From assembly GCA_036365455.1 (NCBI GenBank), contig JAWQUS010000032.1, forward strand, positions 14,020,001 through 14,084,000: 64,000 bases of DNA, given 5' to 3'. Under the pieces are notes generated by a model, which searched no databases, was not told where the DNA came from, and worked only from the letters and a program-made list of their open reading frames with translations. This DNA is from Macrosoma leucophasiata (taxonomy: Eukaryota > Arthropoda > Insecta > Lepidoptera > Hedylidae). Positions 53,325 to 63,752 of the stretch are shown here, one piece after another. Position numbers and translations under genes: made by a program. Within the stretch, counting starts at the first letter, position 1; each line of letters starts with the position of its first letter.

Positions 53325-53648
53325 GTGATTATTTTAATAATTACCGCTAAAACAAAGATAAAGTATTCGAATTTAAAAAATATACATAAGGGAGTGCCAG
53401 GACGACGATTGGAGGTTTCCTTTATGTGGTGCGTATGTTTGTCGAAACGCGCCTCTACCGTGGGCGTTGTCTTCCAGGAACACGGTAAAATAATAAGGCT
53501 GCTAGTTAGTTCTTCCCCTAATTTAATAATTACAACGCTTAAATCATGGACTTATGATGAAATTACAATAATATTTTACAATACAGAACAAATGGGTTTT
53601 CGAGTGAAAATAATGTACGACAGCTCCCACAGCTCTTTTAAAAAGTGA
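53325..53648 (+). CDS. Open frame of 107 codons, unrecognised
   Basis: From an ATG (MIILIITAKTKIKYSNLKN) to TGA at 53648. Not overlapped by any repeat family identified in this window. No domain, signal peptide or clear membrane segment beyond the hydrophobic first eight residues. The middle reads SFMWCVCLSKRASTVGVVFQEHGK. Could be an exon of an unknown gene or chance. No support from neighbours. Confidence 0.2.
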   Translation: MIILIITAKTKIKYSNLKNIHKGVPGRRLEVSFMWCVCLSKRASTVGVVFQEHGKIIRLLVSSSPNLIITTLKSWTYDEITIIFYNTEQMGFRVKIMYDSSHSSFKK

Positions 53649-53739
53649 GTGACGTTCGCTCAGTATCAATAGTGTACTCTTTGGTTCGCCCGTCATTCCA
53701 GCCAGGCACAATTCCATTCTAATCTCCCTCCGTTATACA

Positions 53740-53860
53740 TATATGTAGCACGAGATTGTAAGCACCACTGCATTCTCTACCTGCTGCTCAATGATATGGT
53801 TCCGTTTCCATTAGGTACCTATTCGTTATCGTGTTCCAGTTAGGATGGTAATTTCTAATG
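53740..53860 (+). mobile_element. Family A fragment, divergent
   Basis: 'gtaagcaccactgcattctc' and 'tcgtgttccagttaggatgg' in family order. Confidence 0.4.
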
Positions 53861-54000
53861 CATATATTTTATGATAAATTTGTGACTGAAGAGATGAAAC
53901 CCCTACTCACTAAAACCACTCACCCACCGGTGTATCACTCACTGATTGCATTCTTACTAAAGACCTAAGAAAGAGATTTTGTGTGACCTGTTAAGGTTAA

Positions 54001-54146
54001 CCCCCTTATTCATAAACGTACATTAGATATGTTTTAGCTATAGAATGCTTTGGCTTTGTCAGTTGCATTGTCAAATGTGCAGGATAGAAAACGACAGAGG
54101 AGAGATTAGCAACACTTAAGCTAAAATACGTTTATGAATAAGGGGG
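54001..54146. mobile_element. 146-bp MITE 'CCCCCTTATTCATAAACGTA'
   Basis: Perfect 20-bp TIRs (the right end is the inverse). TAA borders both sides, as in PIF/Harbinger elements. A second copy is at 60846. Confidence 0.8.
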
Positions 54147-54171
54147 TAAGAGTATAGACACAGCCTAAATG

Positions 54172-54310
54172 TATGTATGTATGTATCTTCACGACAGGTC
54201 CCTAACGGGGTAGGCTGAGAGTGTAGAGCGCCAGATATCCCGGTCCTGACATACCTCTCAGGCCTCATCTACCTTCATCATTATCTTCATACATGCACGC
54301 CGATTCAGAC
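54172..54310 (-). mobile_element. RTE-like LINE 3' tail
   Basis: (TGTA)n, then 'tcttcacgacaggtccctaa' and 'cttcatacatgcacgccgat', the reverse complement of the LINE end at 9369. Confidence 0.8.
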
Positions 54311-54395
54311 TTAAACTTTAGATAATGATTAAGACTTTTGACCGCACACAGCATAAAGAAAGTGTTAATTACCAATCTTACACTGTGGATTATTA

Positions 54396-54766
54396 ATAAT
54401 AAATAATAATAATGGCAACCCATTATACGTCCCACTGCTGGGCACGAGTCTCTCCCCTTTTTGGGGGGAGGCCTGGAGCTTACTCCACCACGCTGCTCTA
54501 ATGCGGATTGGTGGAGGTGGGTGGGTTAGGGGCCAACCCACTGTCGGATGTTTTCAAACCGCCCATAAGGCCTCCGACAAGGTTTAACGACTGCTATCCA
54601 TCGATAGCAACCGAGACCGACGGCTTAACGTGCCCTCCGAAGCACGGAAACGCGCATTTAATTCGCCACTAGCGGTCACCCATCACACTACCAGACCGCG
54701 CCCGTAGTGCTTAACCGAGCAGATCGCTTACGATCTACACCAGCCGCTGGGCCATGCGCGCTTCAT
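54396..54766 (-). mobile_element. Family B 5S-derived SINE, full length with 13-bp duplication
   Basis: CTGTGGATTATTA stands at 54383-54395 and 54767-54779. Between them is a complete SINE: inverted (ATT)n tail, body, and 5S-like head 'gcggtcacccatcacactac' then 'gcgcccgtagtgcttaac'. The clearest copy for defining the family ends. Confidence 0.88.
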
Positions 54767-54779
54767 CTGTGGATTATTA

Positions 54780-55077
54780 CATATTATTATTCTCTGACTG
54801 TGGTAAGGCATATTCGTCTGTCGGTTCGCTGCCTTGCTCTTATATGAGCAGCGTAGAGATGGTTCATATAATATAGCGACCGCTCTATATAAGAAGATCA
54901 TAGATCATAATAATATCTCCACATAAGAGCAATAGGATAAATATTTGTATGGCCTATTCACAGTCTCCTGTGTCTGGTCTGGTTTTTATACAACATCATC
55001 CATGAAACAGGGACCTACCTATTCTTTTATATGGCTATGAGCATATAAGCGTTTTCTAGTCTAAAGGACAAGTTCCT
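54780..55077. other. No recognised feature
   Basis: Short AT-rich stretch with no shared repeat. Confidence 0.3.
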
Positions 55078-55319
55078 TGGATGTTAAGTGATGGACTGCA
55101 GCCTGTAGACACCCACACAAAGACCAAGGTCAAAATGCATATGCGTTACCACTCCTGAGGCCTAATTTGTTATGCCTCTATGCCGGAAATTACAGGGCCG
55201 TACATTACCACCTGACCGGAACACGATAGTGCTGAACACTACCATTTAGCGGAAAGTATATTAGGTAATGCGGTGGTGCCTACGCCCGCGATCTCCGTCC
55301 CTGGAGCTCTACTACCAGT
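55078..55319 (-). mobile_element. Family A retroposon, 3'-truncated
   Basis: From 'tggatgttaagtgatgg' to 'ggagctctactaccagt'. The A-run end is missing. Confidence 0.75.
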
Positions 55320-55662
55320 AAAAAAATATATTTAATATTATATGCTTCTTCTCTCGATATAGCAACAATACAAGGTGCAAGCCCAAGCTCCATACATTTA
55401 AGGAACGTCTCCTGTACAATGTGGACTCAGTCGAAGTTCATTTGGATTTTAAACTCGGAATAATATAACCCTTAACTAACAGCATGATAAGTTTACTTAT
55501 GTTTACATTTACGTCATAGCTTGTCGGTGGCAGCCATTGTGGTAACATTCTATAACGTCCATTTACATTCAGTCCACTTGTTAAGAATATTACGATTGTC
55601 ATTTTGTTTTTGTTTCCATTGTTTATATTTATAAGCGTACGAAGAAAATATAATTTATAGGG
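55320..55662. other. No recognised feature
   Basis: AT-rich non-coding. Confidence 0.3.
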
Positions 55663-55675
55663 CTATTGGAATATT

Positions 55676-55765
55676 GTTTTATATTATTTCGCATTAACAC
55701 ATGCTTGTGAAATATAGTTCGCGAGTTCGAGTCTCGCCTGAAGTCAAAGTTTTCTTTCCATTTTT
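55676..55765 (+). mobile_element. Family P short unit with 13-bp duplication
   Basis: Flanked by CTATTGGAATATT at 55663-55675 and 55766-55778. Contains one palindrome arm ('ttatttcgcattaacacatg'), then the tRNA-like T arm 'gcgagttcgagtctcgc', the acceptor 'ctgaagt' and the same 'ttctttccattttt' tail as 48708-49084. Confidence 0.7.
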
Positions 55766-55888
55766 CTATTGGAATATTTATCGTTTGTTCGGTTAATTTT
55801 CTTCTAGGTGTAGGTACGTGATTTTAGATGAAATACCTACTTCCCTACAATCTTTTTCTTTATGTCATGTAGTGCTAAGCAAGTATAC

Positions 55889-56167
55889 TTTTTTTAACGC
55901 CATGAGTGGCAAACAAACATACAGTTCACATTGATGGTAAGTAATACTGTAGCCTATAAACATCTACATGAAGCCAGAGATTTCAATGTAGATGCGTTGC
56001 CACTCCTGACGGCTAAGGTGTTGTGCCTCTGGACTGAAAATTACAGGGCCTGGTCGAATCTGACCGAAACACGATATTGCTGAACACTACCATTTGGCAA
56101 TAAGTAGATAGGGTAATGCGGTGGTGACTGCGCCCGTGAGCTCCGTCACTGGAGCTCTACCACCAGT
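55889..56167 (-). mobile_element. Family A retroposon, divergent
   Basis: T-run to 'ggagctctaccaccagt', with many substitutions. Confidence 0.7.
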
Positions 56168-56329
56168 ATAATACTACAATTCTTTTGCAATCCATATTGG
56201 TTTTTTTTAACTCTTTTATTTACAGATCTTTTGTAATAAATTATATGAAACAAATAAAATTGTATTAGGTATGTCCCTTTCACAAGTTTCACATAACATC
56301 TTTTAGTTTCTTTCGAATTTGCCGTAAAT

Positions 56330-56692
56330 CATTTTTTTAATGTAATGGAAGTGGCAAACAAGCATGCAATTCACATTGATGTTATGTGAAGACTGCAACC
56401 TAAAGACACCCACACAAAGACCAAGGTCAAAATGCAGATGCGTAAACACTCCTGAGGCCTAAGGTGTTATGCCTCTGTGCCGGAAATTACAGGGCCACAT
56501 TGCACACACAGCAATCACATTGTTTCTTGACCTCTGAGACAGAAATTACGGCGTCTCACATTACCGTTTAGCCGGATCACTACACCTAGTAATGAACATT
56601 ACATTTATCGATAGATAGAACAGATAATGCGATGACACCTACATCCTCAACTCTGAGACAAGAGCTCCGTTTAGCACAAGTAAAAATGGAAA
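56330..56692 (-). mobile_element. Two family A pieces, one conserved and one divergent
   Basis: 56330-56505 is close to consensus, then at 56518 a much older piece ('acctctgagacagaaattac' to 'gagctccgtttagcacaag') completes the element. This looks like two copies of different age joined. Confidence 0.55.
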
Positions 56693-57193
56693 AAATCACT
56701 CAAACATACGCAACACTGGACCATAAATTAACAGAAGTAATTATTTTCCAAAAAATAAGCATAATATTTTCATTCTGTACGTGGAAACCCTCGGGTTCAT
56801 GACCCTTGAGGTGTACATTTCATCATACCATCCAATTTCGTCGAATAAGGAAAAAAATACACACAAAATATTAAAGAACACTTTCTACGCAGTTTTTCTG
56901 AAAATTTAACAACAGCAGCTTATTTAACTGTAACGGCCCATTATTTTTTTTTACATTTTAGCATTCCGTAGCTAAATGGCAATGAAGACACTGTGTTTAT
57001 TTCGTACTGTAGTCTGTCAGTGATCGTATACCAAAGGATATTGAAACGGGCTGGTTAAACGATCCAACTGCCAAAGCCTAGCCTCAACAGAGAGTAGATC
57101 CGTTACCTGAAGGCTGTTTCTAGGAGCTACAACTACGCTTTGCTCGTATATAAGTCTTTGGTGTACATAATACGACATAGAGAGTATACCGAC
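56693..57193. other. No recognised feature
   Basis: Non-coding, no shared repeats. Confidence 0.3.
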
Positions 57194-57459
57194 TTTTTTT
57201 ATGTAATGGAAGTGGCAAACAAGCATGCAGTTCACATTGATATTAAGTGATGACTGCAGCCTATAGACACTTACACGAAGACCCAGGTCAAAATGCAGAT
57301 GCGTAACCACTTCTGAGGCGTAAAGTGTTATGCCTCTGTGCCGGAAATTACCTGACCGGAACACGATAGTGCTGACCACTATCATTTACGGGCAAATAAA
57401 TTAGGTAATGCGGTGGTGCCTACGCCCGCGAGCTTTGTCACTGGAGCTCTACCACCAGT
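57194..57459 (-). mobile_element. Family A retroposon, full length with a small deletion
   Basis: T-run to 'ggagctctaccaccagt'. Lacks about 20 bp around 57350. Confidence 0.75.
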
Positions 57460-57629
57460 AAGACTTATCGCAACTTCGACACATGCCTAATAAGGACATC
57501 CTTTATCATACATCTTTTCTTGGTTTTAAGCTTAGTTTGCTGTTTCTGTTATGATTCTTCAAATTATTGTGTCGTAGTCCCCTTTATATGAAATAGGTGC
57601 ACGGCCGCGTAGCACAATGTTACGTAATG

Positions 57630-57903
57630 CAGTCAACAGCTCTACGAGTACGTATCCAAAGGTTTCATAGAGCTCATTCGGATATATTATATTAAATAAT
57701 ATATCCGAATGAGCTCTATGAAACCTTAAAGCTCATTCGGATATATTATATTAAATAATATATCCGAATGAGCTCTATGTAACCTTTGGATACGTACTCG
57801 TAGAGCTGTTGACTGAATCAATATAATATAGGATATATTATTTAATATAATAATATCCGAATGAGCTCTATGAAACCTTTGGATACGTACTCGTAGAGCT
57901 GTT
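57630..57903. repeat. Nested multi-arm palindrome
   Basis: 57630-57664 and 57781-57815 are perfect inverse copies ('cagtcaacagctctacgagt' onward). Inside, 57659-57690 and 57696-57727 are perfect 32-bp arms around the loop ATTAA. A second hairpin, 57730-57774, has the same loop. A third partial arm follows at 57830-57903. Strong cruciform potential. Confidence 0.85.
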
Positions 57904-57907
57904 ACAA

Positions 57908-58385
57908 AAAACAAAAATAGTATTTTTTATTTTTTGTTTTCAAAAAACCAAACCTTAAGTTTGTAAATGTTTTTATGGCTCTGTTTCAGACGCATGAGGC
58001 AGAAGAATTTAGGCCTCGTGAGTGGCAATGCATTGAGACTTCTGTTTTTGTGAAGATTCGTAAAGGTTTTGGGGTAATGTAGACTGGAAATTAACAGGAA
58101 TGCGGGTCATACATTTTGCGGGATGATTGGTGATATCAAAGCCGCCTTATTCTACGGAACCTCTTACCGTTGGCGTGGTCTCTTGGCCAATTTCTGTCAG
58201 TTATGACGGTTTATTGCACGCTCTTGACTTGTTTTAATTGGCCATTAATCAGAGATGAGTCGGCATTGGGAGGTCGTTGCACTAACGCCATGTGGACGCA
58301 AGGCAATGATTCCGGAACTCCACCTTTATAGCGGTAATTAACATCATTCGCGTATTCTATTTTCTAAATATTATGTAATATAATA
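57908..58385. other. No recognised gene
   Basis: 'tttaggcctcgtgagtggca' at 58008 faintly recalls family A. Otherwise unassigned. Confidence 0.3.
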
Positions 58386-58550
58386 CCAGTGGAAGAACTC
58401 TGTTTCACTTGTGGTGAAGTTCCATTGCAAGGGGTCGAGGGTGTAGGCACCACCGCTTTACTAAATCTATCTGCCGCCAAATGGTGCAGTTCAGCACTCT
58501 TGTGTTATGGTTAGATGGTGAGGTTATGTTTGGCCCCGTAAAATGAGATT
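58386..58550 (+). mobile_element. Family A fragment, divergent
   Basis: 'tgtaggcaccaccgctttac' and 'ccgccaaatggtgcagttca' in order. Confidence 0.5.
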
Positions 58551-58566
58551 ATTTTAGAAATAAACT

Positions 58567-58858
58567 AGCTGTTGCCAGCGGCTTCGCCCGCGTGTATGTA
58601 GTTTTATAATCCTGAATTTTCTGCTGTGCTAAAAACCTCACGGAGCCCGAGACCTTTCCAACGAATGCAAAACCGTGAAAATCGGTTCGTGCGTTCTGGA
58701 GTTATAGCGTCAGGAAGGCAAACCCAACATATTTTTATATAATAGACTAGCTGTTGCCCACGGCTTCGCCCGCGTGGATGTAGTTTTATAATACTGAATT
58801 TTCTGGAGTTATAGCGTCAGGAAGGAAAACGCGACTTATTTTTAAATAATAGATTTTC
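58567..58858 (+). repeat. Tandem pair of GC-headed repeats
   Basis: Two heads, 'ctagctgttgccagcggctt' at 58567 and 'ctagctgttgcccacggctt' at 58745. The second has an internal deletion but keeps 'gttatagcgtcaggaaggaa'. Confidence 0.75.
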
Positions 58859-59889
58859 TCTTCCGGCAATGTGGATATTCGAAGGGTTTCGGTTTCAACC
58901 GAAATCTGCGCAAGGCTCAGGTTGGGTAAGATGCTCCACCCGTCACTCTTTTAATGGTACTGTTAGATCAATAAGGTCTATAATACGTTACGGTAGGTAT
59001 TTTTTATTGGTATTTGTATCTTTATAAAGGTTACAACTGTTTATTATTTTGTTTCAATAACACAAGATGAACAGCATCCTGCAATAGAACTACCGGCACT
59101 GCGATCGCCAATCCGCATGCCAAGCGTTTCGATTAGGTCATATCCCCTTAAGGGGAAGCTTTGGTCCAGCAATTGATATCTCTAGGCTGTTATGATGATG
59201 ATACTCGTATAAGGAAGGTTAGATCGCACACACATAGATAAACCTATAATGGTTTTATTTGTGTCTTTGCATGTAACAACCCTAATTTGTAAGAATTGTT
59301 TGTAATAAAATAAATTGAAAAAAAAAATACATATATATATATATATTTATTCTCAGAGATATTCTTTCTTTAAAAACTTCTTTCCAATCTTAATTTACAT
59401 GTAGGTAATCAATTTACATCTGCTTTCCCGATCGAGAAACAAGCATGAATTGCATAGGTATGTTTATTATTGTTTATCAAAGCGAAGAGGGAAAACATCT
59501 CGACTGTTTCGCTAATAAAAGCAGTGCATTTTACAAGCATACCTAAAATTTATTTCCCTTTTTAAAAGTAATCCTCTTGAATGTGAGTCACCGGTTATTC
59601 CTGCACCTTTGATTGCGTGCCACTGATTACGTACTATACGTACTAAGCAGGAGAGTTTTTACGCTAAGAATTGAAAAATAGCTAAATTCAAATATTATTC
59701 TAATAAAAAGTATTGCATGTAGGTATGTACTTAGAGCTTGTTATTTAAATATCCTTTCAAAAGAAAGTACGTATCTGATATTTTCAGTCCGTCAGTTACG
59801 ATAACTAAAGATCTCTGACCAAACGTTTAAAAGACGTAGGTATATTATAATTTGATAAGCAATATGATAGCAAGTCGATTACCTAATCA
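58859..59889. other. Mostly unrecognised sequence
   Basis: 59110-59215 ('ccaatccgcatgccaagcg' to 'ggctgttatgatgatgata') looks like a LINE tail with GAT units. The remainder is AT-rich and unassigned. Confidence 0.35.
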
Positions 59890-60460
59890 AGTACACCTAA
59901 TTACGGTAACGCAGTGGTGCAGTATACTCTTCAGTTTAGTAATAGCATTCATAATCTTCCACCCCTGGATAACCCAACTTTTTTTCGCGGGGAAACCCTT
60001 CGTGGGTACCCGCCGCCTAGGAGAACAGACAGCGGGAAGTGTGAAACTCATACTCACTTAAAGCCCGCGATGTTCCTTCACAGAGCCTTTATTTGGCGGA
60101 GTCGCGGGAAAGCTATCGCATACTTCCGCGAATCCACCGGCAGCTACCCGGATCCAGGCTCATCATCATAGAGCCTTCATGAGAGCTCCAAACATCACTA
60201 GTGGCCCGGCACACAGGCACGCCAACCAGCTCGGGGACCTGACTCCATCGGGTGACAGACTTCCCCATAATTATCCCAACTGCTTTAGCACAAACCTGAT
60301 TGAAAAATATAATAATTCGGGTGGGATTTGAATTGCGAGCTACCGAGGCTCTTCACATCTGTTGATTACTGCCATCTCTGAAGCCGATGGGCCTTCGGTG
60401 GCAATGCTTAAGTGGCTAGGCGAGTTACCAGAGGTCAAAGATATACCACCCAATGTTTTT
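59890..60460 (+). other. GC-rich unidentified block
   Basis: A stretch of raised GC with 'gcggggaaacccttcgtggg' and 'cacaggcacgccaaccagct', unlike its AT-rich flanks. Two overlapping ORFs under 90 codons are the best frames, and none shows a known domain. Could be an old retroelement or an unrecognised exon region. Confidence 0.3.
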
Positions 60461-60845
60461 ATGGATAAAAATCTTTAAATATCTCTTTCGTGTTATTGCG
60501 ATAAGTCAATACTTAATAATCATGAAATTTCCACATCTTAATACTCTGTAATCTACAAAACATAACGTAGTCCAGTACTCATATAACAAAGTTCTCATGT
60601 ACCTACCATATCTGTGATATCTCAAGCGTATTGCTGTAACGAAATTAGGACAGGATTATTCACACTCCTGCCCATTGGCTCACAATTTACTGGTCTCTTG
60701 ACCGACACAAATAATGTGATAGGTCGTTTCATACAGTATTATGTTTTACTTGTGTGAGAAGTATTATGTTTTTCTTTGTCTTTTTCTATTACCCGCGACT
60801 TTATTCGCAGTTTTAACATAAGAAGATAGATTTTTTAAACAGAAA

Positions 60846-60992
60846 CCCCCCTTATTCATAAACGTACATTAGATACGTTTTAGCTATAGAATGCTTTGTC
60901 CTTGTCAGTTGCATTACCAAATGTGCAGGATAGAAAAAGACAAAGGAGAGATTAGCAACACTTTAGCTAAAATGCGTTTATGAATAAGGGGG
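60846..60992. mobile_element. 147-bp MITE 'CCCCCTTATTCATAAACGTA', second copy
   Basis: Same TIRs and interior ('tttagctatagaatgctttg', 'atgtgcaggatagaaaa') as 54001-54146. The right TIR has one change. Confidence 0.8.
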
Positions 60993-62670
60993 AATATGTT
61001 TTTTATTTCGAGTAAGATAACACAACCATTTCCGAAAAGTCATTAAAAACCAATAATTACGTAGACTGAAGAACTATTATAAAGTAAAAATAAAACAGAT
61101 ATTAGGTAAAATGAAATACGGATACAAAAATTTACAGTTAAAAAAGCATAAAAATATCGATGCCTTCCTTCCAAAACTACATAACATAAAAATTGTCTCA
61201 CCCATCTCAGAGCTAGGATGTATCGACAAACTGACAGGGAGACAAACATTTATAAGTATATATTTATTATAGGTATATTGTGTATTTAAACCGATAGTGT
61301 TAACGAGTTAACGAGTATAATAAAGTGTAAGTGTAGTGGACGAATTTTCTGCCCGTAGAATAAAAATCTTTCGGTAGTGGGCGGTGGGGTCGTCACGTCC
61401 CGACGCCCACAATGAGCAAAGATGAACCAAATTCAGTAAAACAGTAAAACACGGTTTAAAATATTAATTTTAAACCGTCTGGAAGGTATCTTTGAACAGG
61501 ACTGCATTATATTTAGGCCACGCCAGTTCTTAGCCAACGGGAAACCAGTTCGCGAATTGTCTTACGAATTTTAAACCTACAGATACAAGGTTATTTTTAA
61601 ACTATTACAGATGCTTTAAGAGGTCATTGTACTCATCATTACGAATGCCATAGAGCCAGCCCTGAATAAGCGCCAAAAAAAGCTATACAAACTCTTCATC
61701 GCTACGCTACAATGTATGGAACAACAGATTTTTTTTCGCACTTTCAGATGGGCTTATTAAGTGGCAGTGAGTGGCAGCTAGTATAGCTGTGCCCACGACT
61801 TCGTCCGCGTAAATACTGAATTTTTGTTAAATTCTTTGCGGATAAAATCGCGGGCGCAGCTAATCTAAATTTACATTTATGTAAACCGCTTTCAACTCTG
61901 TTTAAAAGTTTTGAAGCAGTGCTTGAAGTAAATTTTCAGTTGACCATAACTTTTTTCCCCTAATCGATTTTGACGTTTCTTCTCCTAATTATAGATATGT
62001 AATCTACCTGTGAAGACCGCGTTCAAAACGATTACGATATGTTAGTCTAAAATTAATTTAATTAAAGCAGGATTCAAGAGGCCGGTAGGTATATACTTAG
62101 AAAAATCCTGCCAAAAACAAACACAGTACTTTTCAAAATATTGTCTTAAAAATAATTAAACAAAAGTCATAACTCAGAGTTGTACCTCCAATCCATAAAC
62201 GTTTCGCCTAATTTTTTTTTAATGATTCTTGTGGAGCTAGATTAGAAATACGCCAGGTTTCTTCAGTGATAGTCATCGAGTTTATAGTAAGCGTTTAACA
62301 TTTTCTTTATGATTCTTGTAGAGCTGCATCAGCCACTTGTCAAGCATCTCTATCCTTAAGATAGTCATCGAGTTTATGGTAGGCATTTACCTAAAAACTG
62401 TTCAAGTACACGCACTCACTCTCGTAATCTGTCTAATCTATGTACATATGTGTTTTGGAAATGAGGTTAAATATAATTCAGCTAAAACTTCACATTTAAT
62501 CCGGTGCATTAAGTTTACAAACACTGGTGTTCGAACGTTTTAAAATTAGAGAGAGTTATGTGTGTTGCGCCGTAAAATACTGAGTCACCATTGTTTTGGG
62601 TTATAAAGTGTGAATAATTAGGTACTTGTATTATAGGAAAATATTTTATAATCTCCGTGAAATACATTAT
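60993..62670. other. Largely unrecognised sequence
   Basis: The longest stretch here without a clear element. Only 'gctgtgcccacgacttcgtc' at 61783 recalls the GC-headed repeat. Short ORFs are unremarkable. Confidence 0.35.
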
Positions 62671-62759
62671 TACTGGTGGTAGAGTTCCAGTGCAGGAACT
62701 CGAGGGTGTAGGCACCACCGCAGTACCTAACCAGTCTGCCGCTAAATGGTAGTGTTTAG
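62671..62759 (+). mobile_element. Family A 5' fragment, target of hAT
   Basis: 'actggtggtagagttccagt' to 'taaatggtagtgtttag', cut by the hAT element at 62760. Confidence 0.7.
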
Positions 62760-63117
62760 TAGGGTTGTTGAGGATTCCTCTTCCGCTTCCTCATAACGAG
62801 GAAGTTCCGCAATATTTTGGGTTCCTCAACCGTTTCCGCATCCTCATAATTATATAAACAAAAAATTATTCTTCCGCTACCGCTTCCTCAAAATTTAAGA
62901 GGAATTTATGAGGAATTTCATTGCGCATGCGCGTCTCGTATCCATGGCAATGCACACACACGCTGCAGCGCGATGCCGGGCCGAACAAGCGAGCGAGACC
63001 TTCCCTCCCGCCACTGGCGCTGTTCCTTGCTAGTTTGTTTTAATTTTATTGACATACATTACGTACAATATTATGTTTATACGAGTAAGAAACTAAAAAA
63101 ATCTAAATATTCGGGGC

Positions 63118-63218
63118 TTTACGGAACTGTATCTATGGCAATACCTATCTTCTCTTCCATCAATTGTCCCAGTGAACGACTTTTTAGCAATGCTGGATTG
63201 GTGTATTTAATACGATGA
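63118..63218 (+). pseudogene. hAT transposase C-terminal remnant
   Basis: The frame reads AIPIFSSINCPSERLFSNAGLV followed by a stop shortly after. CPSERLFSNAG corresponds to the PSERxFSxAG signature of the hAT C-terminal dimerisation region. Everything upstream (DNA-binding zinc finger, DDE catalytic residues) is absent, so the copy cannot make transposase and would depend on another source. Confidence 0.7.
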
Positions 63219-63611
63219 GTTAAAAAACCGGTTGTCAGGGAAAACAGCTTTCAATTTTGATAAATAGTATTCAATTCTTTTATTTTGATTAATAATATTC
63301 GACATAAGTACCTAATTAACAAAGAAATTAAGACTACATTCTTATTTTAATTTCAATTTCTAAATTAAATTGTATCATTCTCTCATCTTTTTTTGTGTGC
63401 GTGTGTTGTATAGATACGAGTATGTTACTGAACTCGTCCGTAACTGCTGGACCGATTTTTATGATTCAATATTGTGTGTGTTTTGAGAATGGTTTAGATT
63501 CATAGTTTGGTCCACTGGAAAATGCCCCTTTAATATTTGTTTTTGCTTATATTATTGTATGTTGGGTCCGCTAGTATTTATAATTTCGTATCATCCTCTT
63601 TTCATATTTCT

Positions 63612-63752
63612 GAAGCGCGCAAGGCCTCGCGGCTGGTGTAGAACGCAAGCGATCTACTCGATTAAGCGATATGGGTGCGGTCGGGTATGTGACGGGTGAC
63701 CACTAGTGGCAAATTAATATGCGCGTTTCCGTGCTTCGGAGAGCACGTTAAG
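63612..63752 (+). mobile_element. Family B 5S-derived SINE head
   Basis: 'cgcggctggtgtagaacgca' then 'attaagcgatatgggtgcgg' and 'gacgggtgacc' match the 5S-like head. It is cut at 'gttaag' by foldback C. Confidence 0.75.
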
